Source: Henckelia pumila
Lineage: Eukaryota; Streptophyta; Magnoliopsida; Lamiales; Gesneriaceae
Length of the DNA: 64,000 nt
Assembly: GCF_033568475.1 (NCBI RefSeq)
Contig: NC_133123.1
Location: 22,864,622 to 22,928,621 of the forward strand
Direction: 5' to 3'
In this document: piece by piece, positions 46,789 through 58,200 of the stretch
How the letters are laid out: every line of letters starts with the position of its first letter
How positions within the stretch are numbered: position 1 is the stretch's first letter
Notes under the pieces: generated by a model
Databases searched by the model: none
What the model saw: only the letters and a program-made list of their open reading frames with translations
What the model was told of the DNA's origin: nothing
Program-made: the position numbers and the translations under genes

Positions 46789-47654
46789 TTTGAAATAAAT
46801 GATTCTTAACATTTAGTTTTTTTTAAAAAAATTTGAGTTTTTTTTAAACCCAAATTTAATGTTAACTTCTACTTAATTTAAGTGAAATCTAAGTCACATG
46901 CTAATTGTGATTCTCTAAAAATAATTATAATAACAAATTGATATTATAATAAATTATTTATCAAACATTGTCTATTTTTAATTATGATTTTTTATGATAA
47001 TAACATATTTCCTAAGAAAACGATAGTAGCATACTCGTTTTTTTTTACTCTAAACTAGTTGTATACATTTTTCAATCAACGTTTTTTTTACGGCAACATT
47101 TTTCAATCAATGTCACTAAATCCAAAAAAAACCATCATGATTTAAATCATAGATTTAAAAATCGTTTCGATTGACGGTTGGAAAGGATGGAAACGTGATA
47201 AATATCGTGACATTATTTTTTTTCATAAATCAATCAATCGTTTTGTTATCTGTCTAATGTTTTAAATGTTCTTTGTCAAATGCTTGTTTTGTTAACTTAA
47301 AATATTATTAAAGTAGATCACTACTTAATAATTGAATTATAATTGATGATGAAGTCAAAGTAGAGATATCTAAAATAGTACCTTTAAAAAAACAAAAAAA
47401 CAAAAAAACTCTATTTTAAATTTCACGTGTTCATGATTTTCTTCATTTTTTCTGTTTTAATTTTAAATTTAAATATGCTAGAAATAATAATATAACAACA
47501 CTAATAAAAATAATAAATATTTATGTTTTAACAACACACAAAGCATTTGCGGATGTAAGTAGAAGATATTTATGATCGACAATATTCTCTGAATTTTTTT
47601 AAAAATACCTACTCGGCTTTTGACGAGTTTTTAGCAAAGTGACTATTAATAGTC
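46789..47654. other. AT-rich spacer
   Basis: No gene or clear element is seen. Confidence 0.5.
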
Positions 47655-48380
47655 ATCACGACTATATTATTATCCTTAAAAACTATATTATTATAGTTTG
47701 CATATTTTGCCAGCATTTGTCAATCATCCAAATCCAATAGAAACGAACAAAAACGAAAGACAAATTGATAGCATAAAACAAAAGGAAAACAAGCGAACTT
47801 ACAGCCTAAATGGAACGACGCATCATCAGCTAACAAGGAAAATATATATTTCTTTGGTTGAATTTTTGAAGAAATAGTAGAATCTGAATATGAACCTGAA
47901 GCTCAAATGGGAAATATCATGTCAGTTGTATATTTCAATCTATTTTAGATTACACTCCATGCATAAAAATAATTTCAAGTCTTCTACTTATGATGGGCAG
48001 GGAACCAAAATTCCCCGTACTCAATGAATAATAAATTATTAAATTCGAGCAAAAACACGTCAGTTATTACATTCCAAATGGAATTGAATTAAATTCCAAA
48101 TTCAACACAGATGAAGCAACCGTCTACATAGTAGTGTTTAGTTAGCAATGAACCTTTAAAAAGCCTTGAGAATTCCAACAATGCCTGTAAAAGCAAGGAA
48201 CTGGTACTTTTAAATTGGAATGGGAATGAAATAGATAAGACAAAGCAAATAAGCTAGTATGCGGTAGGCTTGCAAATAAGCTAGACAAAGCAAAGCAAAG
48301 CAAAGTTCATTAAAAAATTATTGTCCAAAGTGCATTTAATTTGAAAGCCTCAAGTTTCAAGGCCACTGTCCAAATAATGG
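47655..48380. repeat. Direct repeat, copy A (about 0.75 kb)
   Basis: The stretch matches 49572-50375 nearly base for base in places (TTTGCCAGCATTTGTCAATCATC, ACGACGCATCATCAGCTAAC, CTTCTACTTATGATGG, GGCCACTGTCCAAATAATGGA). It is followed at about 48470 by sequence also found at about 31100, a piece of the F-box 3' flank. Confidence 0.85.
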
Positions 48381-48651
48381 AAAATTTCATGTTAGCCCTA
48401 GAAATACAACGCCCTGTTAGTTTCTTCCCAGAACTAATTTCATTGATCTTGTCCTGAAGGGAAGACAATTTCAGGTAAGCCAAAAGTGCCTCCTACAAAA
48501 CCAGGAAAAAAAAGCTAAGAATCTGATCTAATGATATCTCTCGTAGAACAACCCTTGTAGAACTTTCCAAGTGGTTATTAGTTTCCGAGTGAATGAAGTC
48601 CTAATTATGGTTGTACATCATTAGTCCTTATGACCCGGAACAACACTATTA

Positions 48652-49566
48652 GGCTGTGTTTGATAGCCTTGATTAACTTAGGAAAAGCGAAGTGTCCGGC
48701 GTTTGGTTGTATTTTTTGTGAAAATTACTTATACCAAGGGCCCGGTCATAGCAACTGTTCACGATGGAAAATGCTGTATTATTGTCTGGGCCTTTTAGGT
48801 GATATTAATAAGCCCAAATGTCTACAGTTACTCGAATTGAGGATTATTGGACTCTTCTGCCCTTTGCCCTAGCGTTTCTTCACCCTATCAGCCGCTTCTT
48901 CTTTCTTATCTTCCAACTTTCACAGCTACGAAGGTAACTTCATTTCTAAAACTAACCCCAAACTCATTTATTGGGAATTAGGTCATCAAAATTTTGAAGG
49001 CAACGAATATGACTCAATAATCCATCTGAATCGCATTTCCACCTTTAATTAAAATGAACTGAAATAAATATAAACTAAAATATTAAAATATTTTCCATGA
49101 ATATAGGTCTGATTCGAATGGGAATCGAGATAAAAATAAATACCGTAGGAAGATCGTTTCAGATTGCAGTCAAATACATTATGAAATCATATTTTGTCCA
49201 GCCAATATTGAAAAAATGATGAGATTACCGAGTAAAGAATGTCAAAATAGCATATTCATCCGAGCTGCACATGAGCTGGGTGAAAGAGAAGATGAGGAGC
49301 AATACAATACACGTGAATTAATGGCCTACACCAAGACTTGCTGGTGAATGGTCTAAAATTAAGTGGAGGGTGTTTTGGTCAATTAACAATGAGTATTATT
49401 TGTCCAATAATTTATCATGAGAAACAAACACAGTATACATATTATTTATTTACGTGAATCATCCATACCAAACAACACACTATTAATTTCATATTTAAAT
49501 TATACATTCATTATCCACCAAATTATCAATCCCTAATTTATCTCATCACACGTATCAAACACAGCC
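48652..49566. mobile_element. PIF/Harbinger-like non-autonomous element (915 bp)
   Basis: The ends GGCTGTGTTTGATA and their inverted copy are flanked by TTA at 48649-48651 and 49567-49569. A GC-richer block near 48640-48880 makes a short frame without known homology. It is inserted between the two copies of the direct repeat. Confidence 0.85.
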
Positions 49567-49571
49567 TTAGT

Positions 49572-50375
49572 ATATCATGACTATTAAAAAAAACTATTAT
49601 TATAGTTTACATATTTTGCCAGCATTTGTCAATCATCAAAATCCAAAAGAAACCAACAAAAACAAAAGACAAATTAATAGCATAAAACAAAAGGAAAACA
49701 AGCGAACTTACAGCCTAAATAGAACGACGCATCATCAGCTAACAAGGAAAATGTATATTTCTTTGGTTGAATTTTTGAAGAAATAGTAGATTCTGAGTAT
49801 GAATCAACTTTACAACACTAAAATCTCAAGCTCAAATACCATGCATAAAAATAATTTCACGGCTTCTACTTATGATGGACAGGGAACCAAATTCCCCTTA
49901 TTCATTGAATAAATTCGAGCAAAAACACGTCATTTAATCAGTCACAGATCGAACAGGAATAAACAAAGAAATTACATTCCAAATTGAATTGAATTAAACT
50001 CCAAATTCAACACAGATGAAGCAACCGTCTACAGAGTGTTTAGTTAGCAATGAACAAAATTAGAATTTTGAAAAAATAACAGTGAACAGGGGAGGGGGTG
50101 GGGGTGGGGGGGGGGGGGGGGTTGGATTGAGAAAACTACCAAAAGAACCTTTAAAAAGCCTTGAGAATTCCAACAATGCCTATAAAAGCAAGGAACTGGT
50201 ACTTTTGAATTGGAATAGGAATATAATAGATAATTTTAATTACCTGCTAGTATGTGGATGTGGTAGACTTGGATATAAGCCAGACAAAGCAAAGCAAAGA
50301 TCATAAAAAAACTATTGTCCACAGTGCACTTAATTTTGAAAGCCTCGAGTTTCAAGGCCACTGTCCAAATAATGG
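49572..50375. repeat. Direct repeat, copy B
   Basis: See 47655-48380. Copy B carries an insertion with a G-rich tract absent from copy A and runs directly into the F-box 3' flank (TGCTAATAGATTGTATATTAA). Confidence 0.85.
50089..50121 (+). repeat. G tract, quadruplex-capable
   Basis: The 33-nt run has only one A and two T interruptions and ends in 17 or more consecutive G. It can form G-quadruplexes, and its length may be an assembly uncertainty. Confidence 0.85.
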
Positions 50376-51392
50376 ATGCTAATAGATTGTATATTAATGT
50401 AACTGCATGGTAAACAATTTCCCAGAGAAATGAACTATCAGGACAATGCTAGCTAATTTATATATAAAACTGAAGTAAGATCTGAAAATTTGAATGTAAT
50501 GCTAGATTATCGATGCCAGTCAAAGCATACAAATACTATCCATCGGCATCCTTCCACTTCTTCCCTCACACACCTACTTTTCCAGTGTAAAATCAATAAA
50601 ACAGATAAAGAACGAATATGGTGAAGTAAAGCCGATTTCAATGGAGAAACAAGCTGCAACAGATGAAGTTAGTTGCTTAAGTCATTGAAGAATTCTGCAG
50701 GTTTGGGTAGAGGGCATGACTTTGTCGCTACAAAGTGATAGTGATTCATGAAGCAAAAGCATGGTCTTAGAATCAGCTAACCATATAATGTGTATAGAAT
50801 CTTGAAACAAAACAGAACAAATAGTTGCAGCTTTAAATATGATCTACATGCAGATTTAATGTTCAATTGGTGTTGATTATATAATTTGTGCATATAAAGG
50901 AGAAGAAAATTGTCCAAAGCTTGAAACACAAGTGTTATTAAAAAACTAGAAACGTTTCTTGCTCCTTATGCCAGCCAATACTCATTGGTCTGCATTGGCA
51001 CGACTTTACTCAAATGGAGAGTATGTATCGAAAGAAAGACAAAAGAGGTTTTACTTATGAAGCAGTTTGTAGTCTTGGTTCGCAATAAAACTACAGGAGG
51101 TCATACCTCTTCCTTAAAGTATGTGCTATCGGTTACTTAGCAGAACACTTCAACCTAAGGAACATGCATATCTCTTCACACTTGCCAAGATGACAAGGAT
51201 TGTTTTGTTTCATGAAAACACTGATAAAGCAAATATATAGCTGCAACGAAAAGACAATAAATTCGTGAGAACTCAACAGAAGGTCAACAAATTTTAATTT
51301 TTTATTTGCGTATCTAAACATGTGGCCAGAAAATGGAACATCATCATCAAACTTTTTTCTAACTCCCAACATTTTCTTTTCGCTGCAATCTA
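50376..51392. other. 3' flank of F-box gene C, duplicated family flank
   Basis: No gene is seen. It is a third diverged copy of the flank described at 30819-32356, including ACTATCCATCGGCATCC and GATGAAGTTAGTTGC. A short stretch near 51110-51200 matches 35990-36120. Confidence 0.7.
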
Positions 51393-52869
51393 TTAACCTG
51401 AAAGAACTGAAATTGGAAACTTCAATCCAAAACTAGCTTCTTCCTTCACCAAATTTGTTGCAAGTTCACGGTACTCTGCTTCCTCAAACGAATTTTCAGC
51501 CAACAATGCTTGACAACCTTCAGTTGGCATGAGCAAGATAAGGCTCACATCTGTCATTACGCATCTAGAAAGGGGCAGTAGCACCGCAGGAGCTTTCCAT
51601 ATCTTCATGTAAACCTTGTCATCAGCCTTCCACCAGGGATTCTCCTCTTTCACAACTGCAATATCGTCTTCATCAAAATCGACTATCCCCTGTTTCATAT
51701 CGTCGAAGGTGGCAGCATGATTTATGTTTGGAAGAACAGCAGCAATATCCTGTATATGAGCCACCCTCGACATGGAATCGCAAAAGTGATTTCGCATGAA
51801 CATATACTGGATCAACAATTCCTCCATGGTTAAATTAGGTTCAATTGCTGCATTGCGATCCATTGTAGATACAAGATCTACATAGATAGAGGAGAAAGTT
51901 CAGTTATTTCTCTGTATGTGAAGTTACAAATGCAAATGTGGGAAAATACTTATAATTACTGGTGATTTTGTTAACTGACTCATATTCTAATAACAGTGTT
52001 GATTACCCAGATTATCTTGAGTTTAGATCAATGAATAAGCTTCGAATTCTTGGTTATCAGAGATTGAACGTGAGACTTTGATCAAGACCACAACACAAAA
52101 GAATCAATAACACAGTAGCAACACCACAGAGAGATGAATATTCTAATCGGTGGTTTTCTCCAATTATCTTTTAACTGCCAATTCAAGATTCCAAGCACAA
52201 ACTGAATAAACGTCACATGCTCTAATAGAATCACTTGCATACATCGGCCAAAAAAAATAAAAAATAGAAAAAGAAGAAAAGGAATCAATCACCTGTATAT
52301 TCATCCTTTAGAGCATAACGGTTCTTGGCAGAAAAAAAGATAAACCCCGACGACCCAAATTTCCACCTGAGCAATGGCTCGAATCTTGACTGGCTGTTAG
52401 CAGCATCAGCATCAGCATGACGGAAAGAGGAGTGAATGGTTATGGACTCCAGGCAAGAAAATTTCTTCACAAAATCGATGACGTCGCCACTTGACCGAAC
52501 ATCGGTCTTCTTCATCAGCCTCAAGAGAAACTTGAGCAGCGTCGACAGCATGAATAGGAGAGGCCTGTGAACAAAACCGGGGGTATTTCCAAGAAAACAA
52601 GACATCACTCTACAAAGCCATACTTGAGGTGGGGAAGCGACGACGGAAGGATCGGGGTGGCAGCTGCAAGCTTCAATCTCACCTGGCATTGTCACAAACA
52701 GCACGCGGGTTCGAAGGACGAAAGCGGCAAAGGACTTGGAGACCAACCCACAAATGCAAAGGCATTTGGCATCAGAAATCTTGTCGAAGATGAAGACTAT
52801 CAGCTCCGCCGGGAGGCGATCGAAAGGGTTTCGCTCTGCAGATATTTCAGACTCCATTGATTCTTCCAT
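51393..52869 (-). CDS. F-box protein C (paralog with an intron)
   Basis: Two exons are predicted: 52293-52869 and 51393-51877. The donor is ACAG|GTGATT and the acceptor TGTAG|ATCTTG. Phases join to give about 353 residues. Exon 1 holds the F-box (NPFDRLPAELIVFIFDKISDAK...VSKSFAAFVLRTR, residues about 14-55), then FVKKFSCLESITIH and RFEPLLRWKFGSSGFIFFSAK. Exon 2 has NLTMEELL, MKIWKAPAVLLPLSRCVM and the EEAEYRELATNLVKEEASF tail. Genes A and B lack the 415-nt intron. Alternative: two frames of a dying gene; conserved blocks on both sides and consensus splice sites favour splicing. Presumed SCF adaptor, target unknown. Confidence 0.83.
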
Positions 52870-53013
52870 CTTTCTCTGTGCTTTTTTGCTCTTCAGTGTA
52901 TGAAATGAGAGTGAAGTGGCAGAAACTGCTTGTTACGCAAGAAATATGGGTCTTCAATTTGATCCCTTCAAGTAGCTATTTCCCTTTTTTTAATAGTATA
53001 GAAATTAAATATA

Positions 53014-53320
53014 GGGTAATGCTACGTGTACAGTATTATACATCGAGTTACACATGATATTTAAAATTACATTATTATCTTTCCACTTGATTTGGAAAAA
53101 TTCTTTCAAAAATGCATATAGAATATCATGTAATTTTAAGGTAGTGTTTGAGAGAGCTTTTACGAAGCACTTCTCAGCTTTTCGTTAACAAAATTTCACA
53201 AAATTTCATATTTTTATTAACGGAAAAGATGAGAAGTGCTTTTAAGAAGCTCTCACAAACACTACCTAAGTGTCATGTGTAATCCAACATATAAGACTCC
53301 GTGTACATGTAGCATTATCC
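53014..53320. mobile_element. MITE with GGGTAATGCTAC ends, interrupted
   Basis: GGGTAATGCTACGTGTACA on the left matches, inverted, GGATAATGCTACATGTACA on the right, and TTACACATGA follows on both sides. The middle is occupied by another MITE (53139-53267). Flanks TTAAATATA and TTAATTAAT agree at 6 of 9 bases. Confidence 0.75.
53139..53267. mobile_element. Small foldback MITE, hAT-like, nested
   Basis: About 48-bp inverted ends begin AGGTAGTGTTTGAGAGAGCT and contain AAGCACTTCTCAGCTTTTC, the AGAAGCTTTT-type sequence common in plant hAT MITEs. Total 129 bp. Confidence 0.8.
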
Positions 53321-53350
53321 TTAATTAATATATATCAGTTAAAATATTAA

Positions 53351-54524
53351 GGGCATCCCCAATAGCTTGGACTGCCATGTGGTGACATGGCAAATGGGAA
53401 AGAGCTACTTCCATAATGGGACGAGCTCTTTCCCTGTTAGAGCAAAGGGTGCTCTTGAATTCAAGAGCGCCCATTCCTCTGCTTTTTTATTTATTTATTT
53501 ATTTTTTTTGAGAGGAAGATCACAAGTTATTTAAATTTATGAATTACATAAGTTTTTAATAACAAGAGCAATCAACCAATAAGAAAAATTCACACGTTCC
53601 CAAACAAATGGAACGGAGTTAGAAGAAGCAAAAGAAGCGATCGAATGAGCAACACCATTCGCCGATCTGCGCACGTGACACAGAGAGATTGCATAATCCT
53701 GAAATAATAAATTTCTAATATAATGCGCTAGAGCTCCAGAGTAGCTAAAATTCTCATCTGGTATCGTGACTGCTTGCACGACAAGAAGAGAATCCGAAGT
53801 GATTAGGTTGACATGATGATGAAGTTGACATGCCAACATGATTCCAGCCTCAATTGCAGCTAACTCTGCATATATAATATTCTGTGGTTTCTCGATCCGT
53901 CTACCAAATGCGAAAACCGGTTGACCTTCGTGATTACGGACAATTCCAGCAAATGCGAAGCTATTTGTAGACTCCTTATAAGCTGCGTCGACGTTTTTTT
54001 ATTTTTTAATATATATAATTATATTACACTTATATGAATATATATACACTTTTGTGTTTTGACCGTGTTTTTTCATTTGTTTTTTAGTTTTCATTTTTAT
54101 TATAATTATTACTTTCATTTGTTTTTAGTGTTTTTATTTTTTAAAATTGTGTGTATAGTCATTGTATTTTTTTAATTTTTTTTATTAAACTAGCTGTTTA
54201 ATTTTTTAAAATAGATCAATGATAAAATACATCTAATAATAAAAATCTAAAAATTTTATAATTTTTAATTAATAAAAATTATATTTTTTTTTATGAAAAT
54301 TAAGTAAAACATAATAAAAATACATCATTTGTATGTATAAATATATAAAATTTATAAATTGATAGTTGATATATTTGAATTGAGTGTGAGGTACATAAAA
54401 AAATTGTTTGAGTTTTTTGTTTTAGTAGAAGGTTAGATGAGATTTTTTTTTTTACGTGGCAATGATGTGGCGGAGTGAGAAGTGCGAAAAAGCTCGTGTT
54501 GAGGTTTTTCTACTGTGGATGCCC
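53351..54524. mobile_element. TIR element carrying an RNase H domain
   Basis: GGGCATCCCCAATAG at the left and, inverted, GGGCATCCACAGTAG at the right are flanked by TAA and TCA. Subterminal CATGTGGTGACATGGC and ACGTGGCAATGATGTGG also mirror each other loosely. The inside holds an open RNase H reading frame on the minus strand and AT-rich filler. Confidence 0.65.
53537..53995 (-). pseudogene. RNase H-like (RVT_3 type) domain, fragment
   Basis: An uninterrupted 152-codon stretch begins NVDAAYKES and contains AELAAIEAGIMLA, ITSDSLLVVQAV and a final CHVRRSANGVAHSIASFA. These give the Asp, Glu and Asp of the catalytic site in proper order; the last conserved Asp is His. Such domains end plant LINE proteins or stand alone in RNase H-like proteins. 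There is no own start codon near the beginning (first Met at 53839), so this is a captured or truncated fragment. Confidence 0.8.
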
Positions 54525-55862
54525 TCAGAAGATCATAATTTATTTTAAATAAATCCTATTATTATTGTCACGCCCCGCTCCCGGGGCCGATGAAATCAGC
54601 ATTGATTTCAAATAAAATTCGAAAACAACAAGCCTATGAATACAAACTTTAACTAAAACCGCTTCTTACTACTTCAAAATTAAAAAGAAAAAAAAAGAAC
54701 AACGATCAAACTTAAACTAAAGAGGTGGATCTCGAGAGTTTTTTTCTTTACCATCCCAAAACATGTGGTGTTCATTTTTCTCTACTTGTTCCTCGGTATC
54801 ATCTGGGAGGAAAAATAAGGGGTGAGCAATCTGGGTGTCGCTCAGTAAGTGGAGATCGAACGACCATACAAACATTTAAAATGCACACACACACACACAC
54901 ACATATATTTATATATATTTGACAGGATTCAAACTTGGTTTTAAAACATAACATAATTCATAGACATATTCATAACATAACATAACATAACATAACATAT
55001 CTTATAATGACATAGCATAACTTATCATAACGTAACTTGATTTGACATACGTAACTTGACTTGACATGAAACTGAAATTCATCACCTTATTCATAGCTAA
55101 CTGATCAGTCCCCTGTACAATTATTATCACCCACCGCGTCAGAACTTTAACCTATCATGGTTCGAAAATTTCTTTTTCACTCTTAATTCAAATCATAACA
55201 GCGCCATACAAACATTTGAAACAGAACATAATTCATGTCATATCAAAAGAAAATACTTGACAAGATTTCAAAATATCATGAGCGATCGAATTTTTAAGAC
55301 ATACTTATCATTTTAAAACACAAAGCCCGCTTACCAAAAATTCAGTGAATTTCCAAAAAGGTCAGAGACATATAAATTCGTCGAATCTGTGAAATTTGGT
55401 CAGGACATTATTGAGGATGTTCTCTAAATTTTGAATGGTGGAGATCTGGTTTGGTGATCGTTTGTGTCCGTTTCCAGGCAACGAACAGAAGCTACTTACT
55501 TTACCGAGTAGAATCTGTGCAGAATTCTAGAAAATTACTTATATATAGTTCTAGCCGTTAGATCAGTCTAAAATTTTGACTGCATATTGATAACATCTTA
55601 TGCTACATTCGAAACGATGAAGATCGGATTTAGATCTACTTAGCATTGGCAATAGGTCCTGGACATATGCTTTTTTTTCGAACTTGAATAAAATATATGC
55701 AACGTTCCGCCCACTCTTCTCTCTTGCCTCACTCAAAAAAATTTGAGAGAACTTGTTGGGTGATTTTTCTCATGGTTTGAGAGTCTATTTATAGCCATAT
55801 TCACCCTTGTCAACTCCCTTGGTTACTATTGGTGCAACTCCAACTCCAACATGTCTTGCCTA
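54525..55862. other. Repeat-like spacer with microsatellites
   Basis: It starts TGTCACGCCCCG near 54567, a sequence common in plant repeats. It contains (CA)n at 54884-54902 and (CATAA)n at 54971-54995. A CTATTTATAG motif near 55790 and a T-rich leader-like run hint at a decayed LTR in minus orientation before the gag-protease piece. I see no intact gene. Confidence 0.45.
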
Positions 55863-57352
55863 CATCATCTACTCTCATGGGCCGACCTTTCTCCCAGTAG
55901 GAAAAATATAAGTTTTTATCTCCTTCCCTTTATTCTCAAGCTCCTATACTTAGCATTGGCCATATTATGAAAAATAAAAATTTTGAATTCTCAACCACCT
56001 TAACTCTTCTACTAGGACGAAGCCTATTAGGACAAAACACGAACTTCAACTTACAACCCCTTAATTCATATTGGCCTTAGCCACATCTTCCATCCTCTAA
56101 CTCGTCTACTTGACATTAACTATAGTAGGAAAAATACAACTCTTCACCTTCCAACCTCTAACTCCTCAACTTGACCTTATCCACAGTAAGAAAATATACA
56201 ACTCTTCACCTTTCATTCTCTAACTCCTCTAATTGGGCTTAGCTATTGTAGAAAAATATACAACTCTCCATCTTTCATCCTATAGCTCCCCTACTTGGCC
56301 TTAGCCACAATAGAAAAAATACAACTTTTCAACTTTCAACATCTAACTCCTCTACTTGGCATTAGCTACAATAGAAAAAAAAAAAACAAATCTTCACCTT
56401 TCAATCTGTAACTCCTCTATTTCGCCTTAGCCACAATAGGAAAAATACGAATTATAGGTGAAATAACTTAAGGTTCTCAAGACCTAGGGACCCAGCAAAA
56501 CCATCATTCACCCTTCGATAAAAATAACACTTATTACTTTAGAAAGGGAAATTGTTGCATTGAACTTCAAACGATCACATGAGTAATAGTTAAAAATAAA
56601 ATACATCAATGATTAATTTAATGATAATACTTTCTAAGATGATAAGCATTCCAAGACCTCTTTGAAGCCCCTCCATGTGCATCTTCCTAATAGTAAGCTC
56701 AAGAATTAAGCTTATCATCTTAGGGCGACACCAATTCTAATTCTTTAGGCTTCTTCCCCTCAAGTATTTCAATCTCTTTCTCAGCCGCTGGAAACATATT
56801 TCTTCCTTCTTTAAATCATGTTAAACTTCATCCGTTGACTTTTTTCCTCCGCCTTCCCCACTCCATCATAACATCGATGTGCCACCCTTTGATCCCCTTG
56901 CAAGACCCCAACCTCTCTTCCTACTAGAAACTTGAGCTTATGATGATATGTAGAATTGATGGATTTAAAGTATTTCATAGGCGACCTACCCAAAATCTCA
57001 TTGGATGATGTAGGAGCATCTATTGCCGTGAAGCTCACCATCTTTGTTACCCGCCTAGGATCATCTTCCATGGATATTGGGAGGTCAATTTGGCACATTG
57101 GTTGGATATCATGGCATGTGAATCCATACAAGGGTGTGGAAATTGGCTCCCATTCGAATCATTTTATCTTTATTTGATCCAATGTTCCCTTGAATAATAA
57201 ACTCAACGAAATCCCACTATTAACAAATATCCTTGCTACATCAGAATTTTCAATCGTAACAGTCACCACTAAGGAATCATCATGCGGAACCACTAAACCA
57301 TGAAGATCTTCAATCCCAAAAATGATAGTAGGATCTGTGGAATATCCAAATC
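55863..57352 (-). mobile_element. Ty3/gypsy gag-protease region, copy 1 (inactive)
   Basis: Minus-strand frames at 57159-57368 and 56811-57131 give the plant Ty3/gypsy protease: HGLVVPHDDSLVVTVTI, the active-site stretch FVNSGIS where the catalytic Asp of D-S-G is Asn, then YGFTCHDIQ, ILGRSPMKYFKSINSTYHHKLKF and a GDQR-A-RCY tail. The lower part (55863-56700) is a series of repeats of CTTAGCCACARTAGRAAAAATACAAC at roughly 60-70 nt spacing. The copy stops abruptly at 57352. No RT or integrase is present. Confidence 0.8.
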
Positions 57353-58015
57353 GAACCGATTGAACCAAAATTTTAAAAACCGAACCGACCGAATTTTCAT
57401 ATCAAAACCGAATAAACCGAACCTATAAAAGGTAGGCCGAAATAACCTAATTTTTATTGAAAAAAACCTGTTTAGTATAGTTTTCACATGCTATTGATGA
57501 AATCTCCGATTTTCTCATATCTATTTTTTTTTTTATTAAAAACAAAACTTGTTTAGGCAAAAATGAAGAAAATAAATCAAAATTATGGGCACTTTGCACT
57601 CTTAACTCCGCATACAATGTCATGATGAAGATGAAGTTGGGTTAGCGCAACAAATAGTGAAATGAATCAGATGAATAATGAATAGATGAAATATGTTTTC
57701 TTGTTGGGTTAGATATGTAATAAAATCGAGTGTATGTGTTTAAACTCTAAAGCCCAATACAAAATTAAAAAAATTAGAGTTCAAAGAATAAATATTAAAA
57801 CTTTAAAAGTCAGGCCCAATATCATTTTTTCAAATATATAATTGCATATCGGTTTATTGGGTTAAACCGAGTATTTTAGAAAAAACCGAACAGGTTAAAT
57901 CGAATTAACCGATATTTTTTTAAAAATAACCGACAAACCGATTAGACCAAACCGAATTTTCGATTTAAATCGGTTCGGTCAGTTTTTTCTGTTTAACCCA
58001 TGTTTTGCTCAACCC
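57353..58015. repeat. Repeat rich in AACCGAA / TTCGGTTT
   Basis: Multiple imperfect CCGAACC, AACCGATT and TTCGGTT motifs occur at both ends with AT-rich filler between. The right end reads, in reverse, GGTTGAGCAAAACATGGG. A shorter relative is at about 61381-61560. Probably a non-autonomous transposon truncating the gag-protease copy. Confidence 0.55.
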
Positions 58016-58200
58016 TACATACGATAGGGTGGATTGGAGTTTTCTTGAAGAAGTCATGTTCATAATGAGATTCTTTGATAAATGGACTAGATTAATTATG
58101 AGATGCATATCTTCTATATCTTATTCATTTGCGATAAATCAGGAGATAGTCGGCAGCCTGAAACAATAGAGGAGAATTTGACAAAGATATCCTCTGTCGT

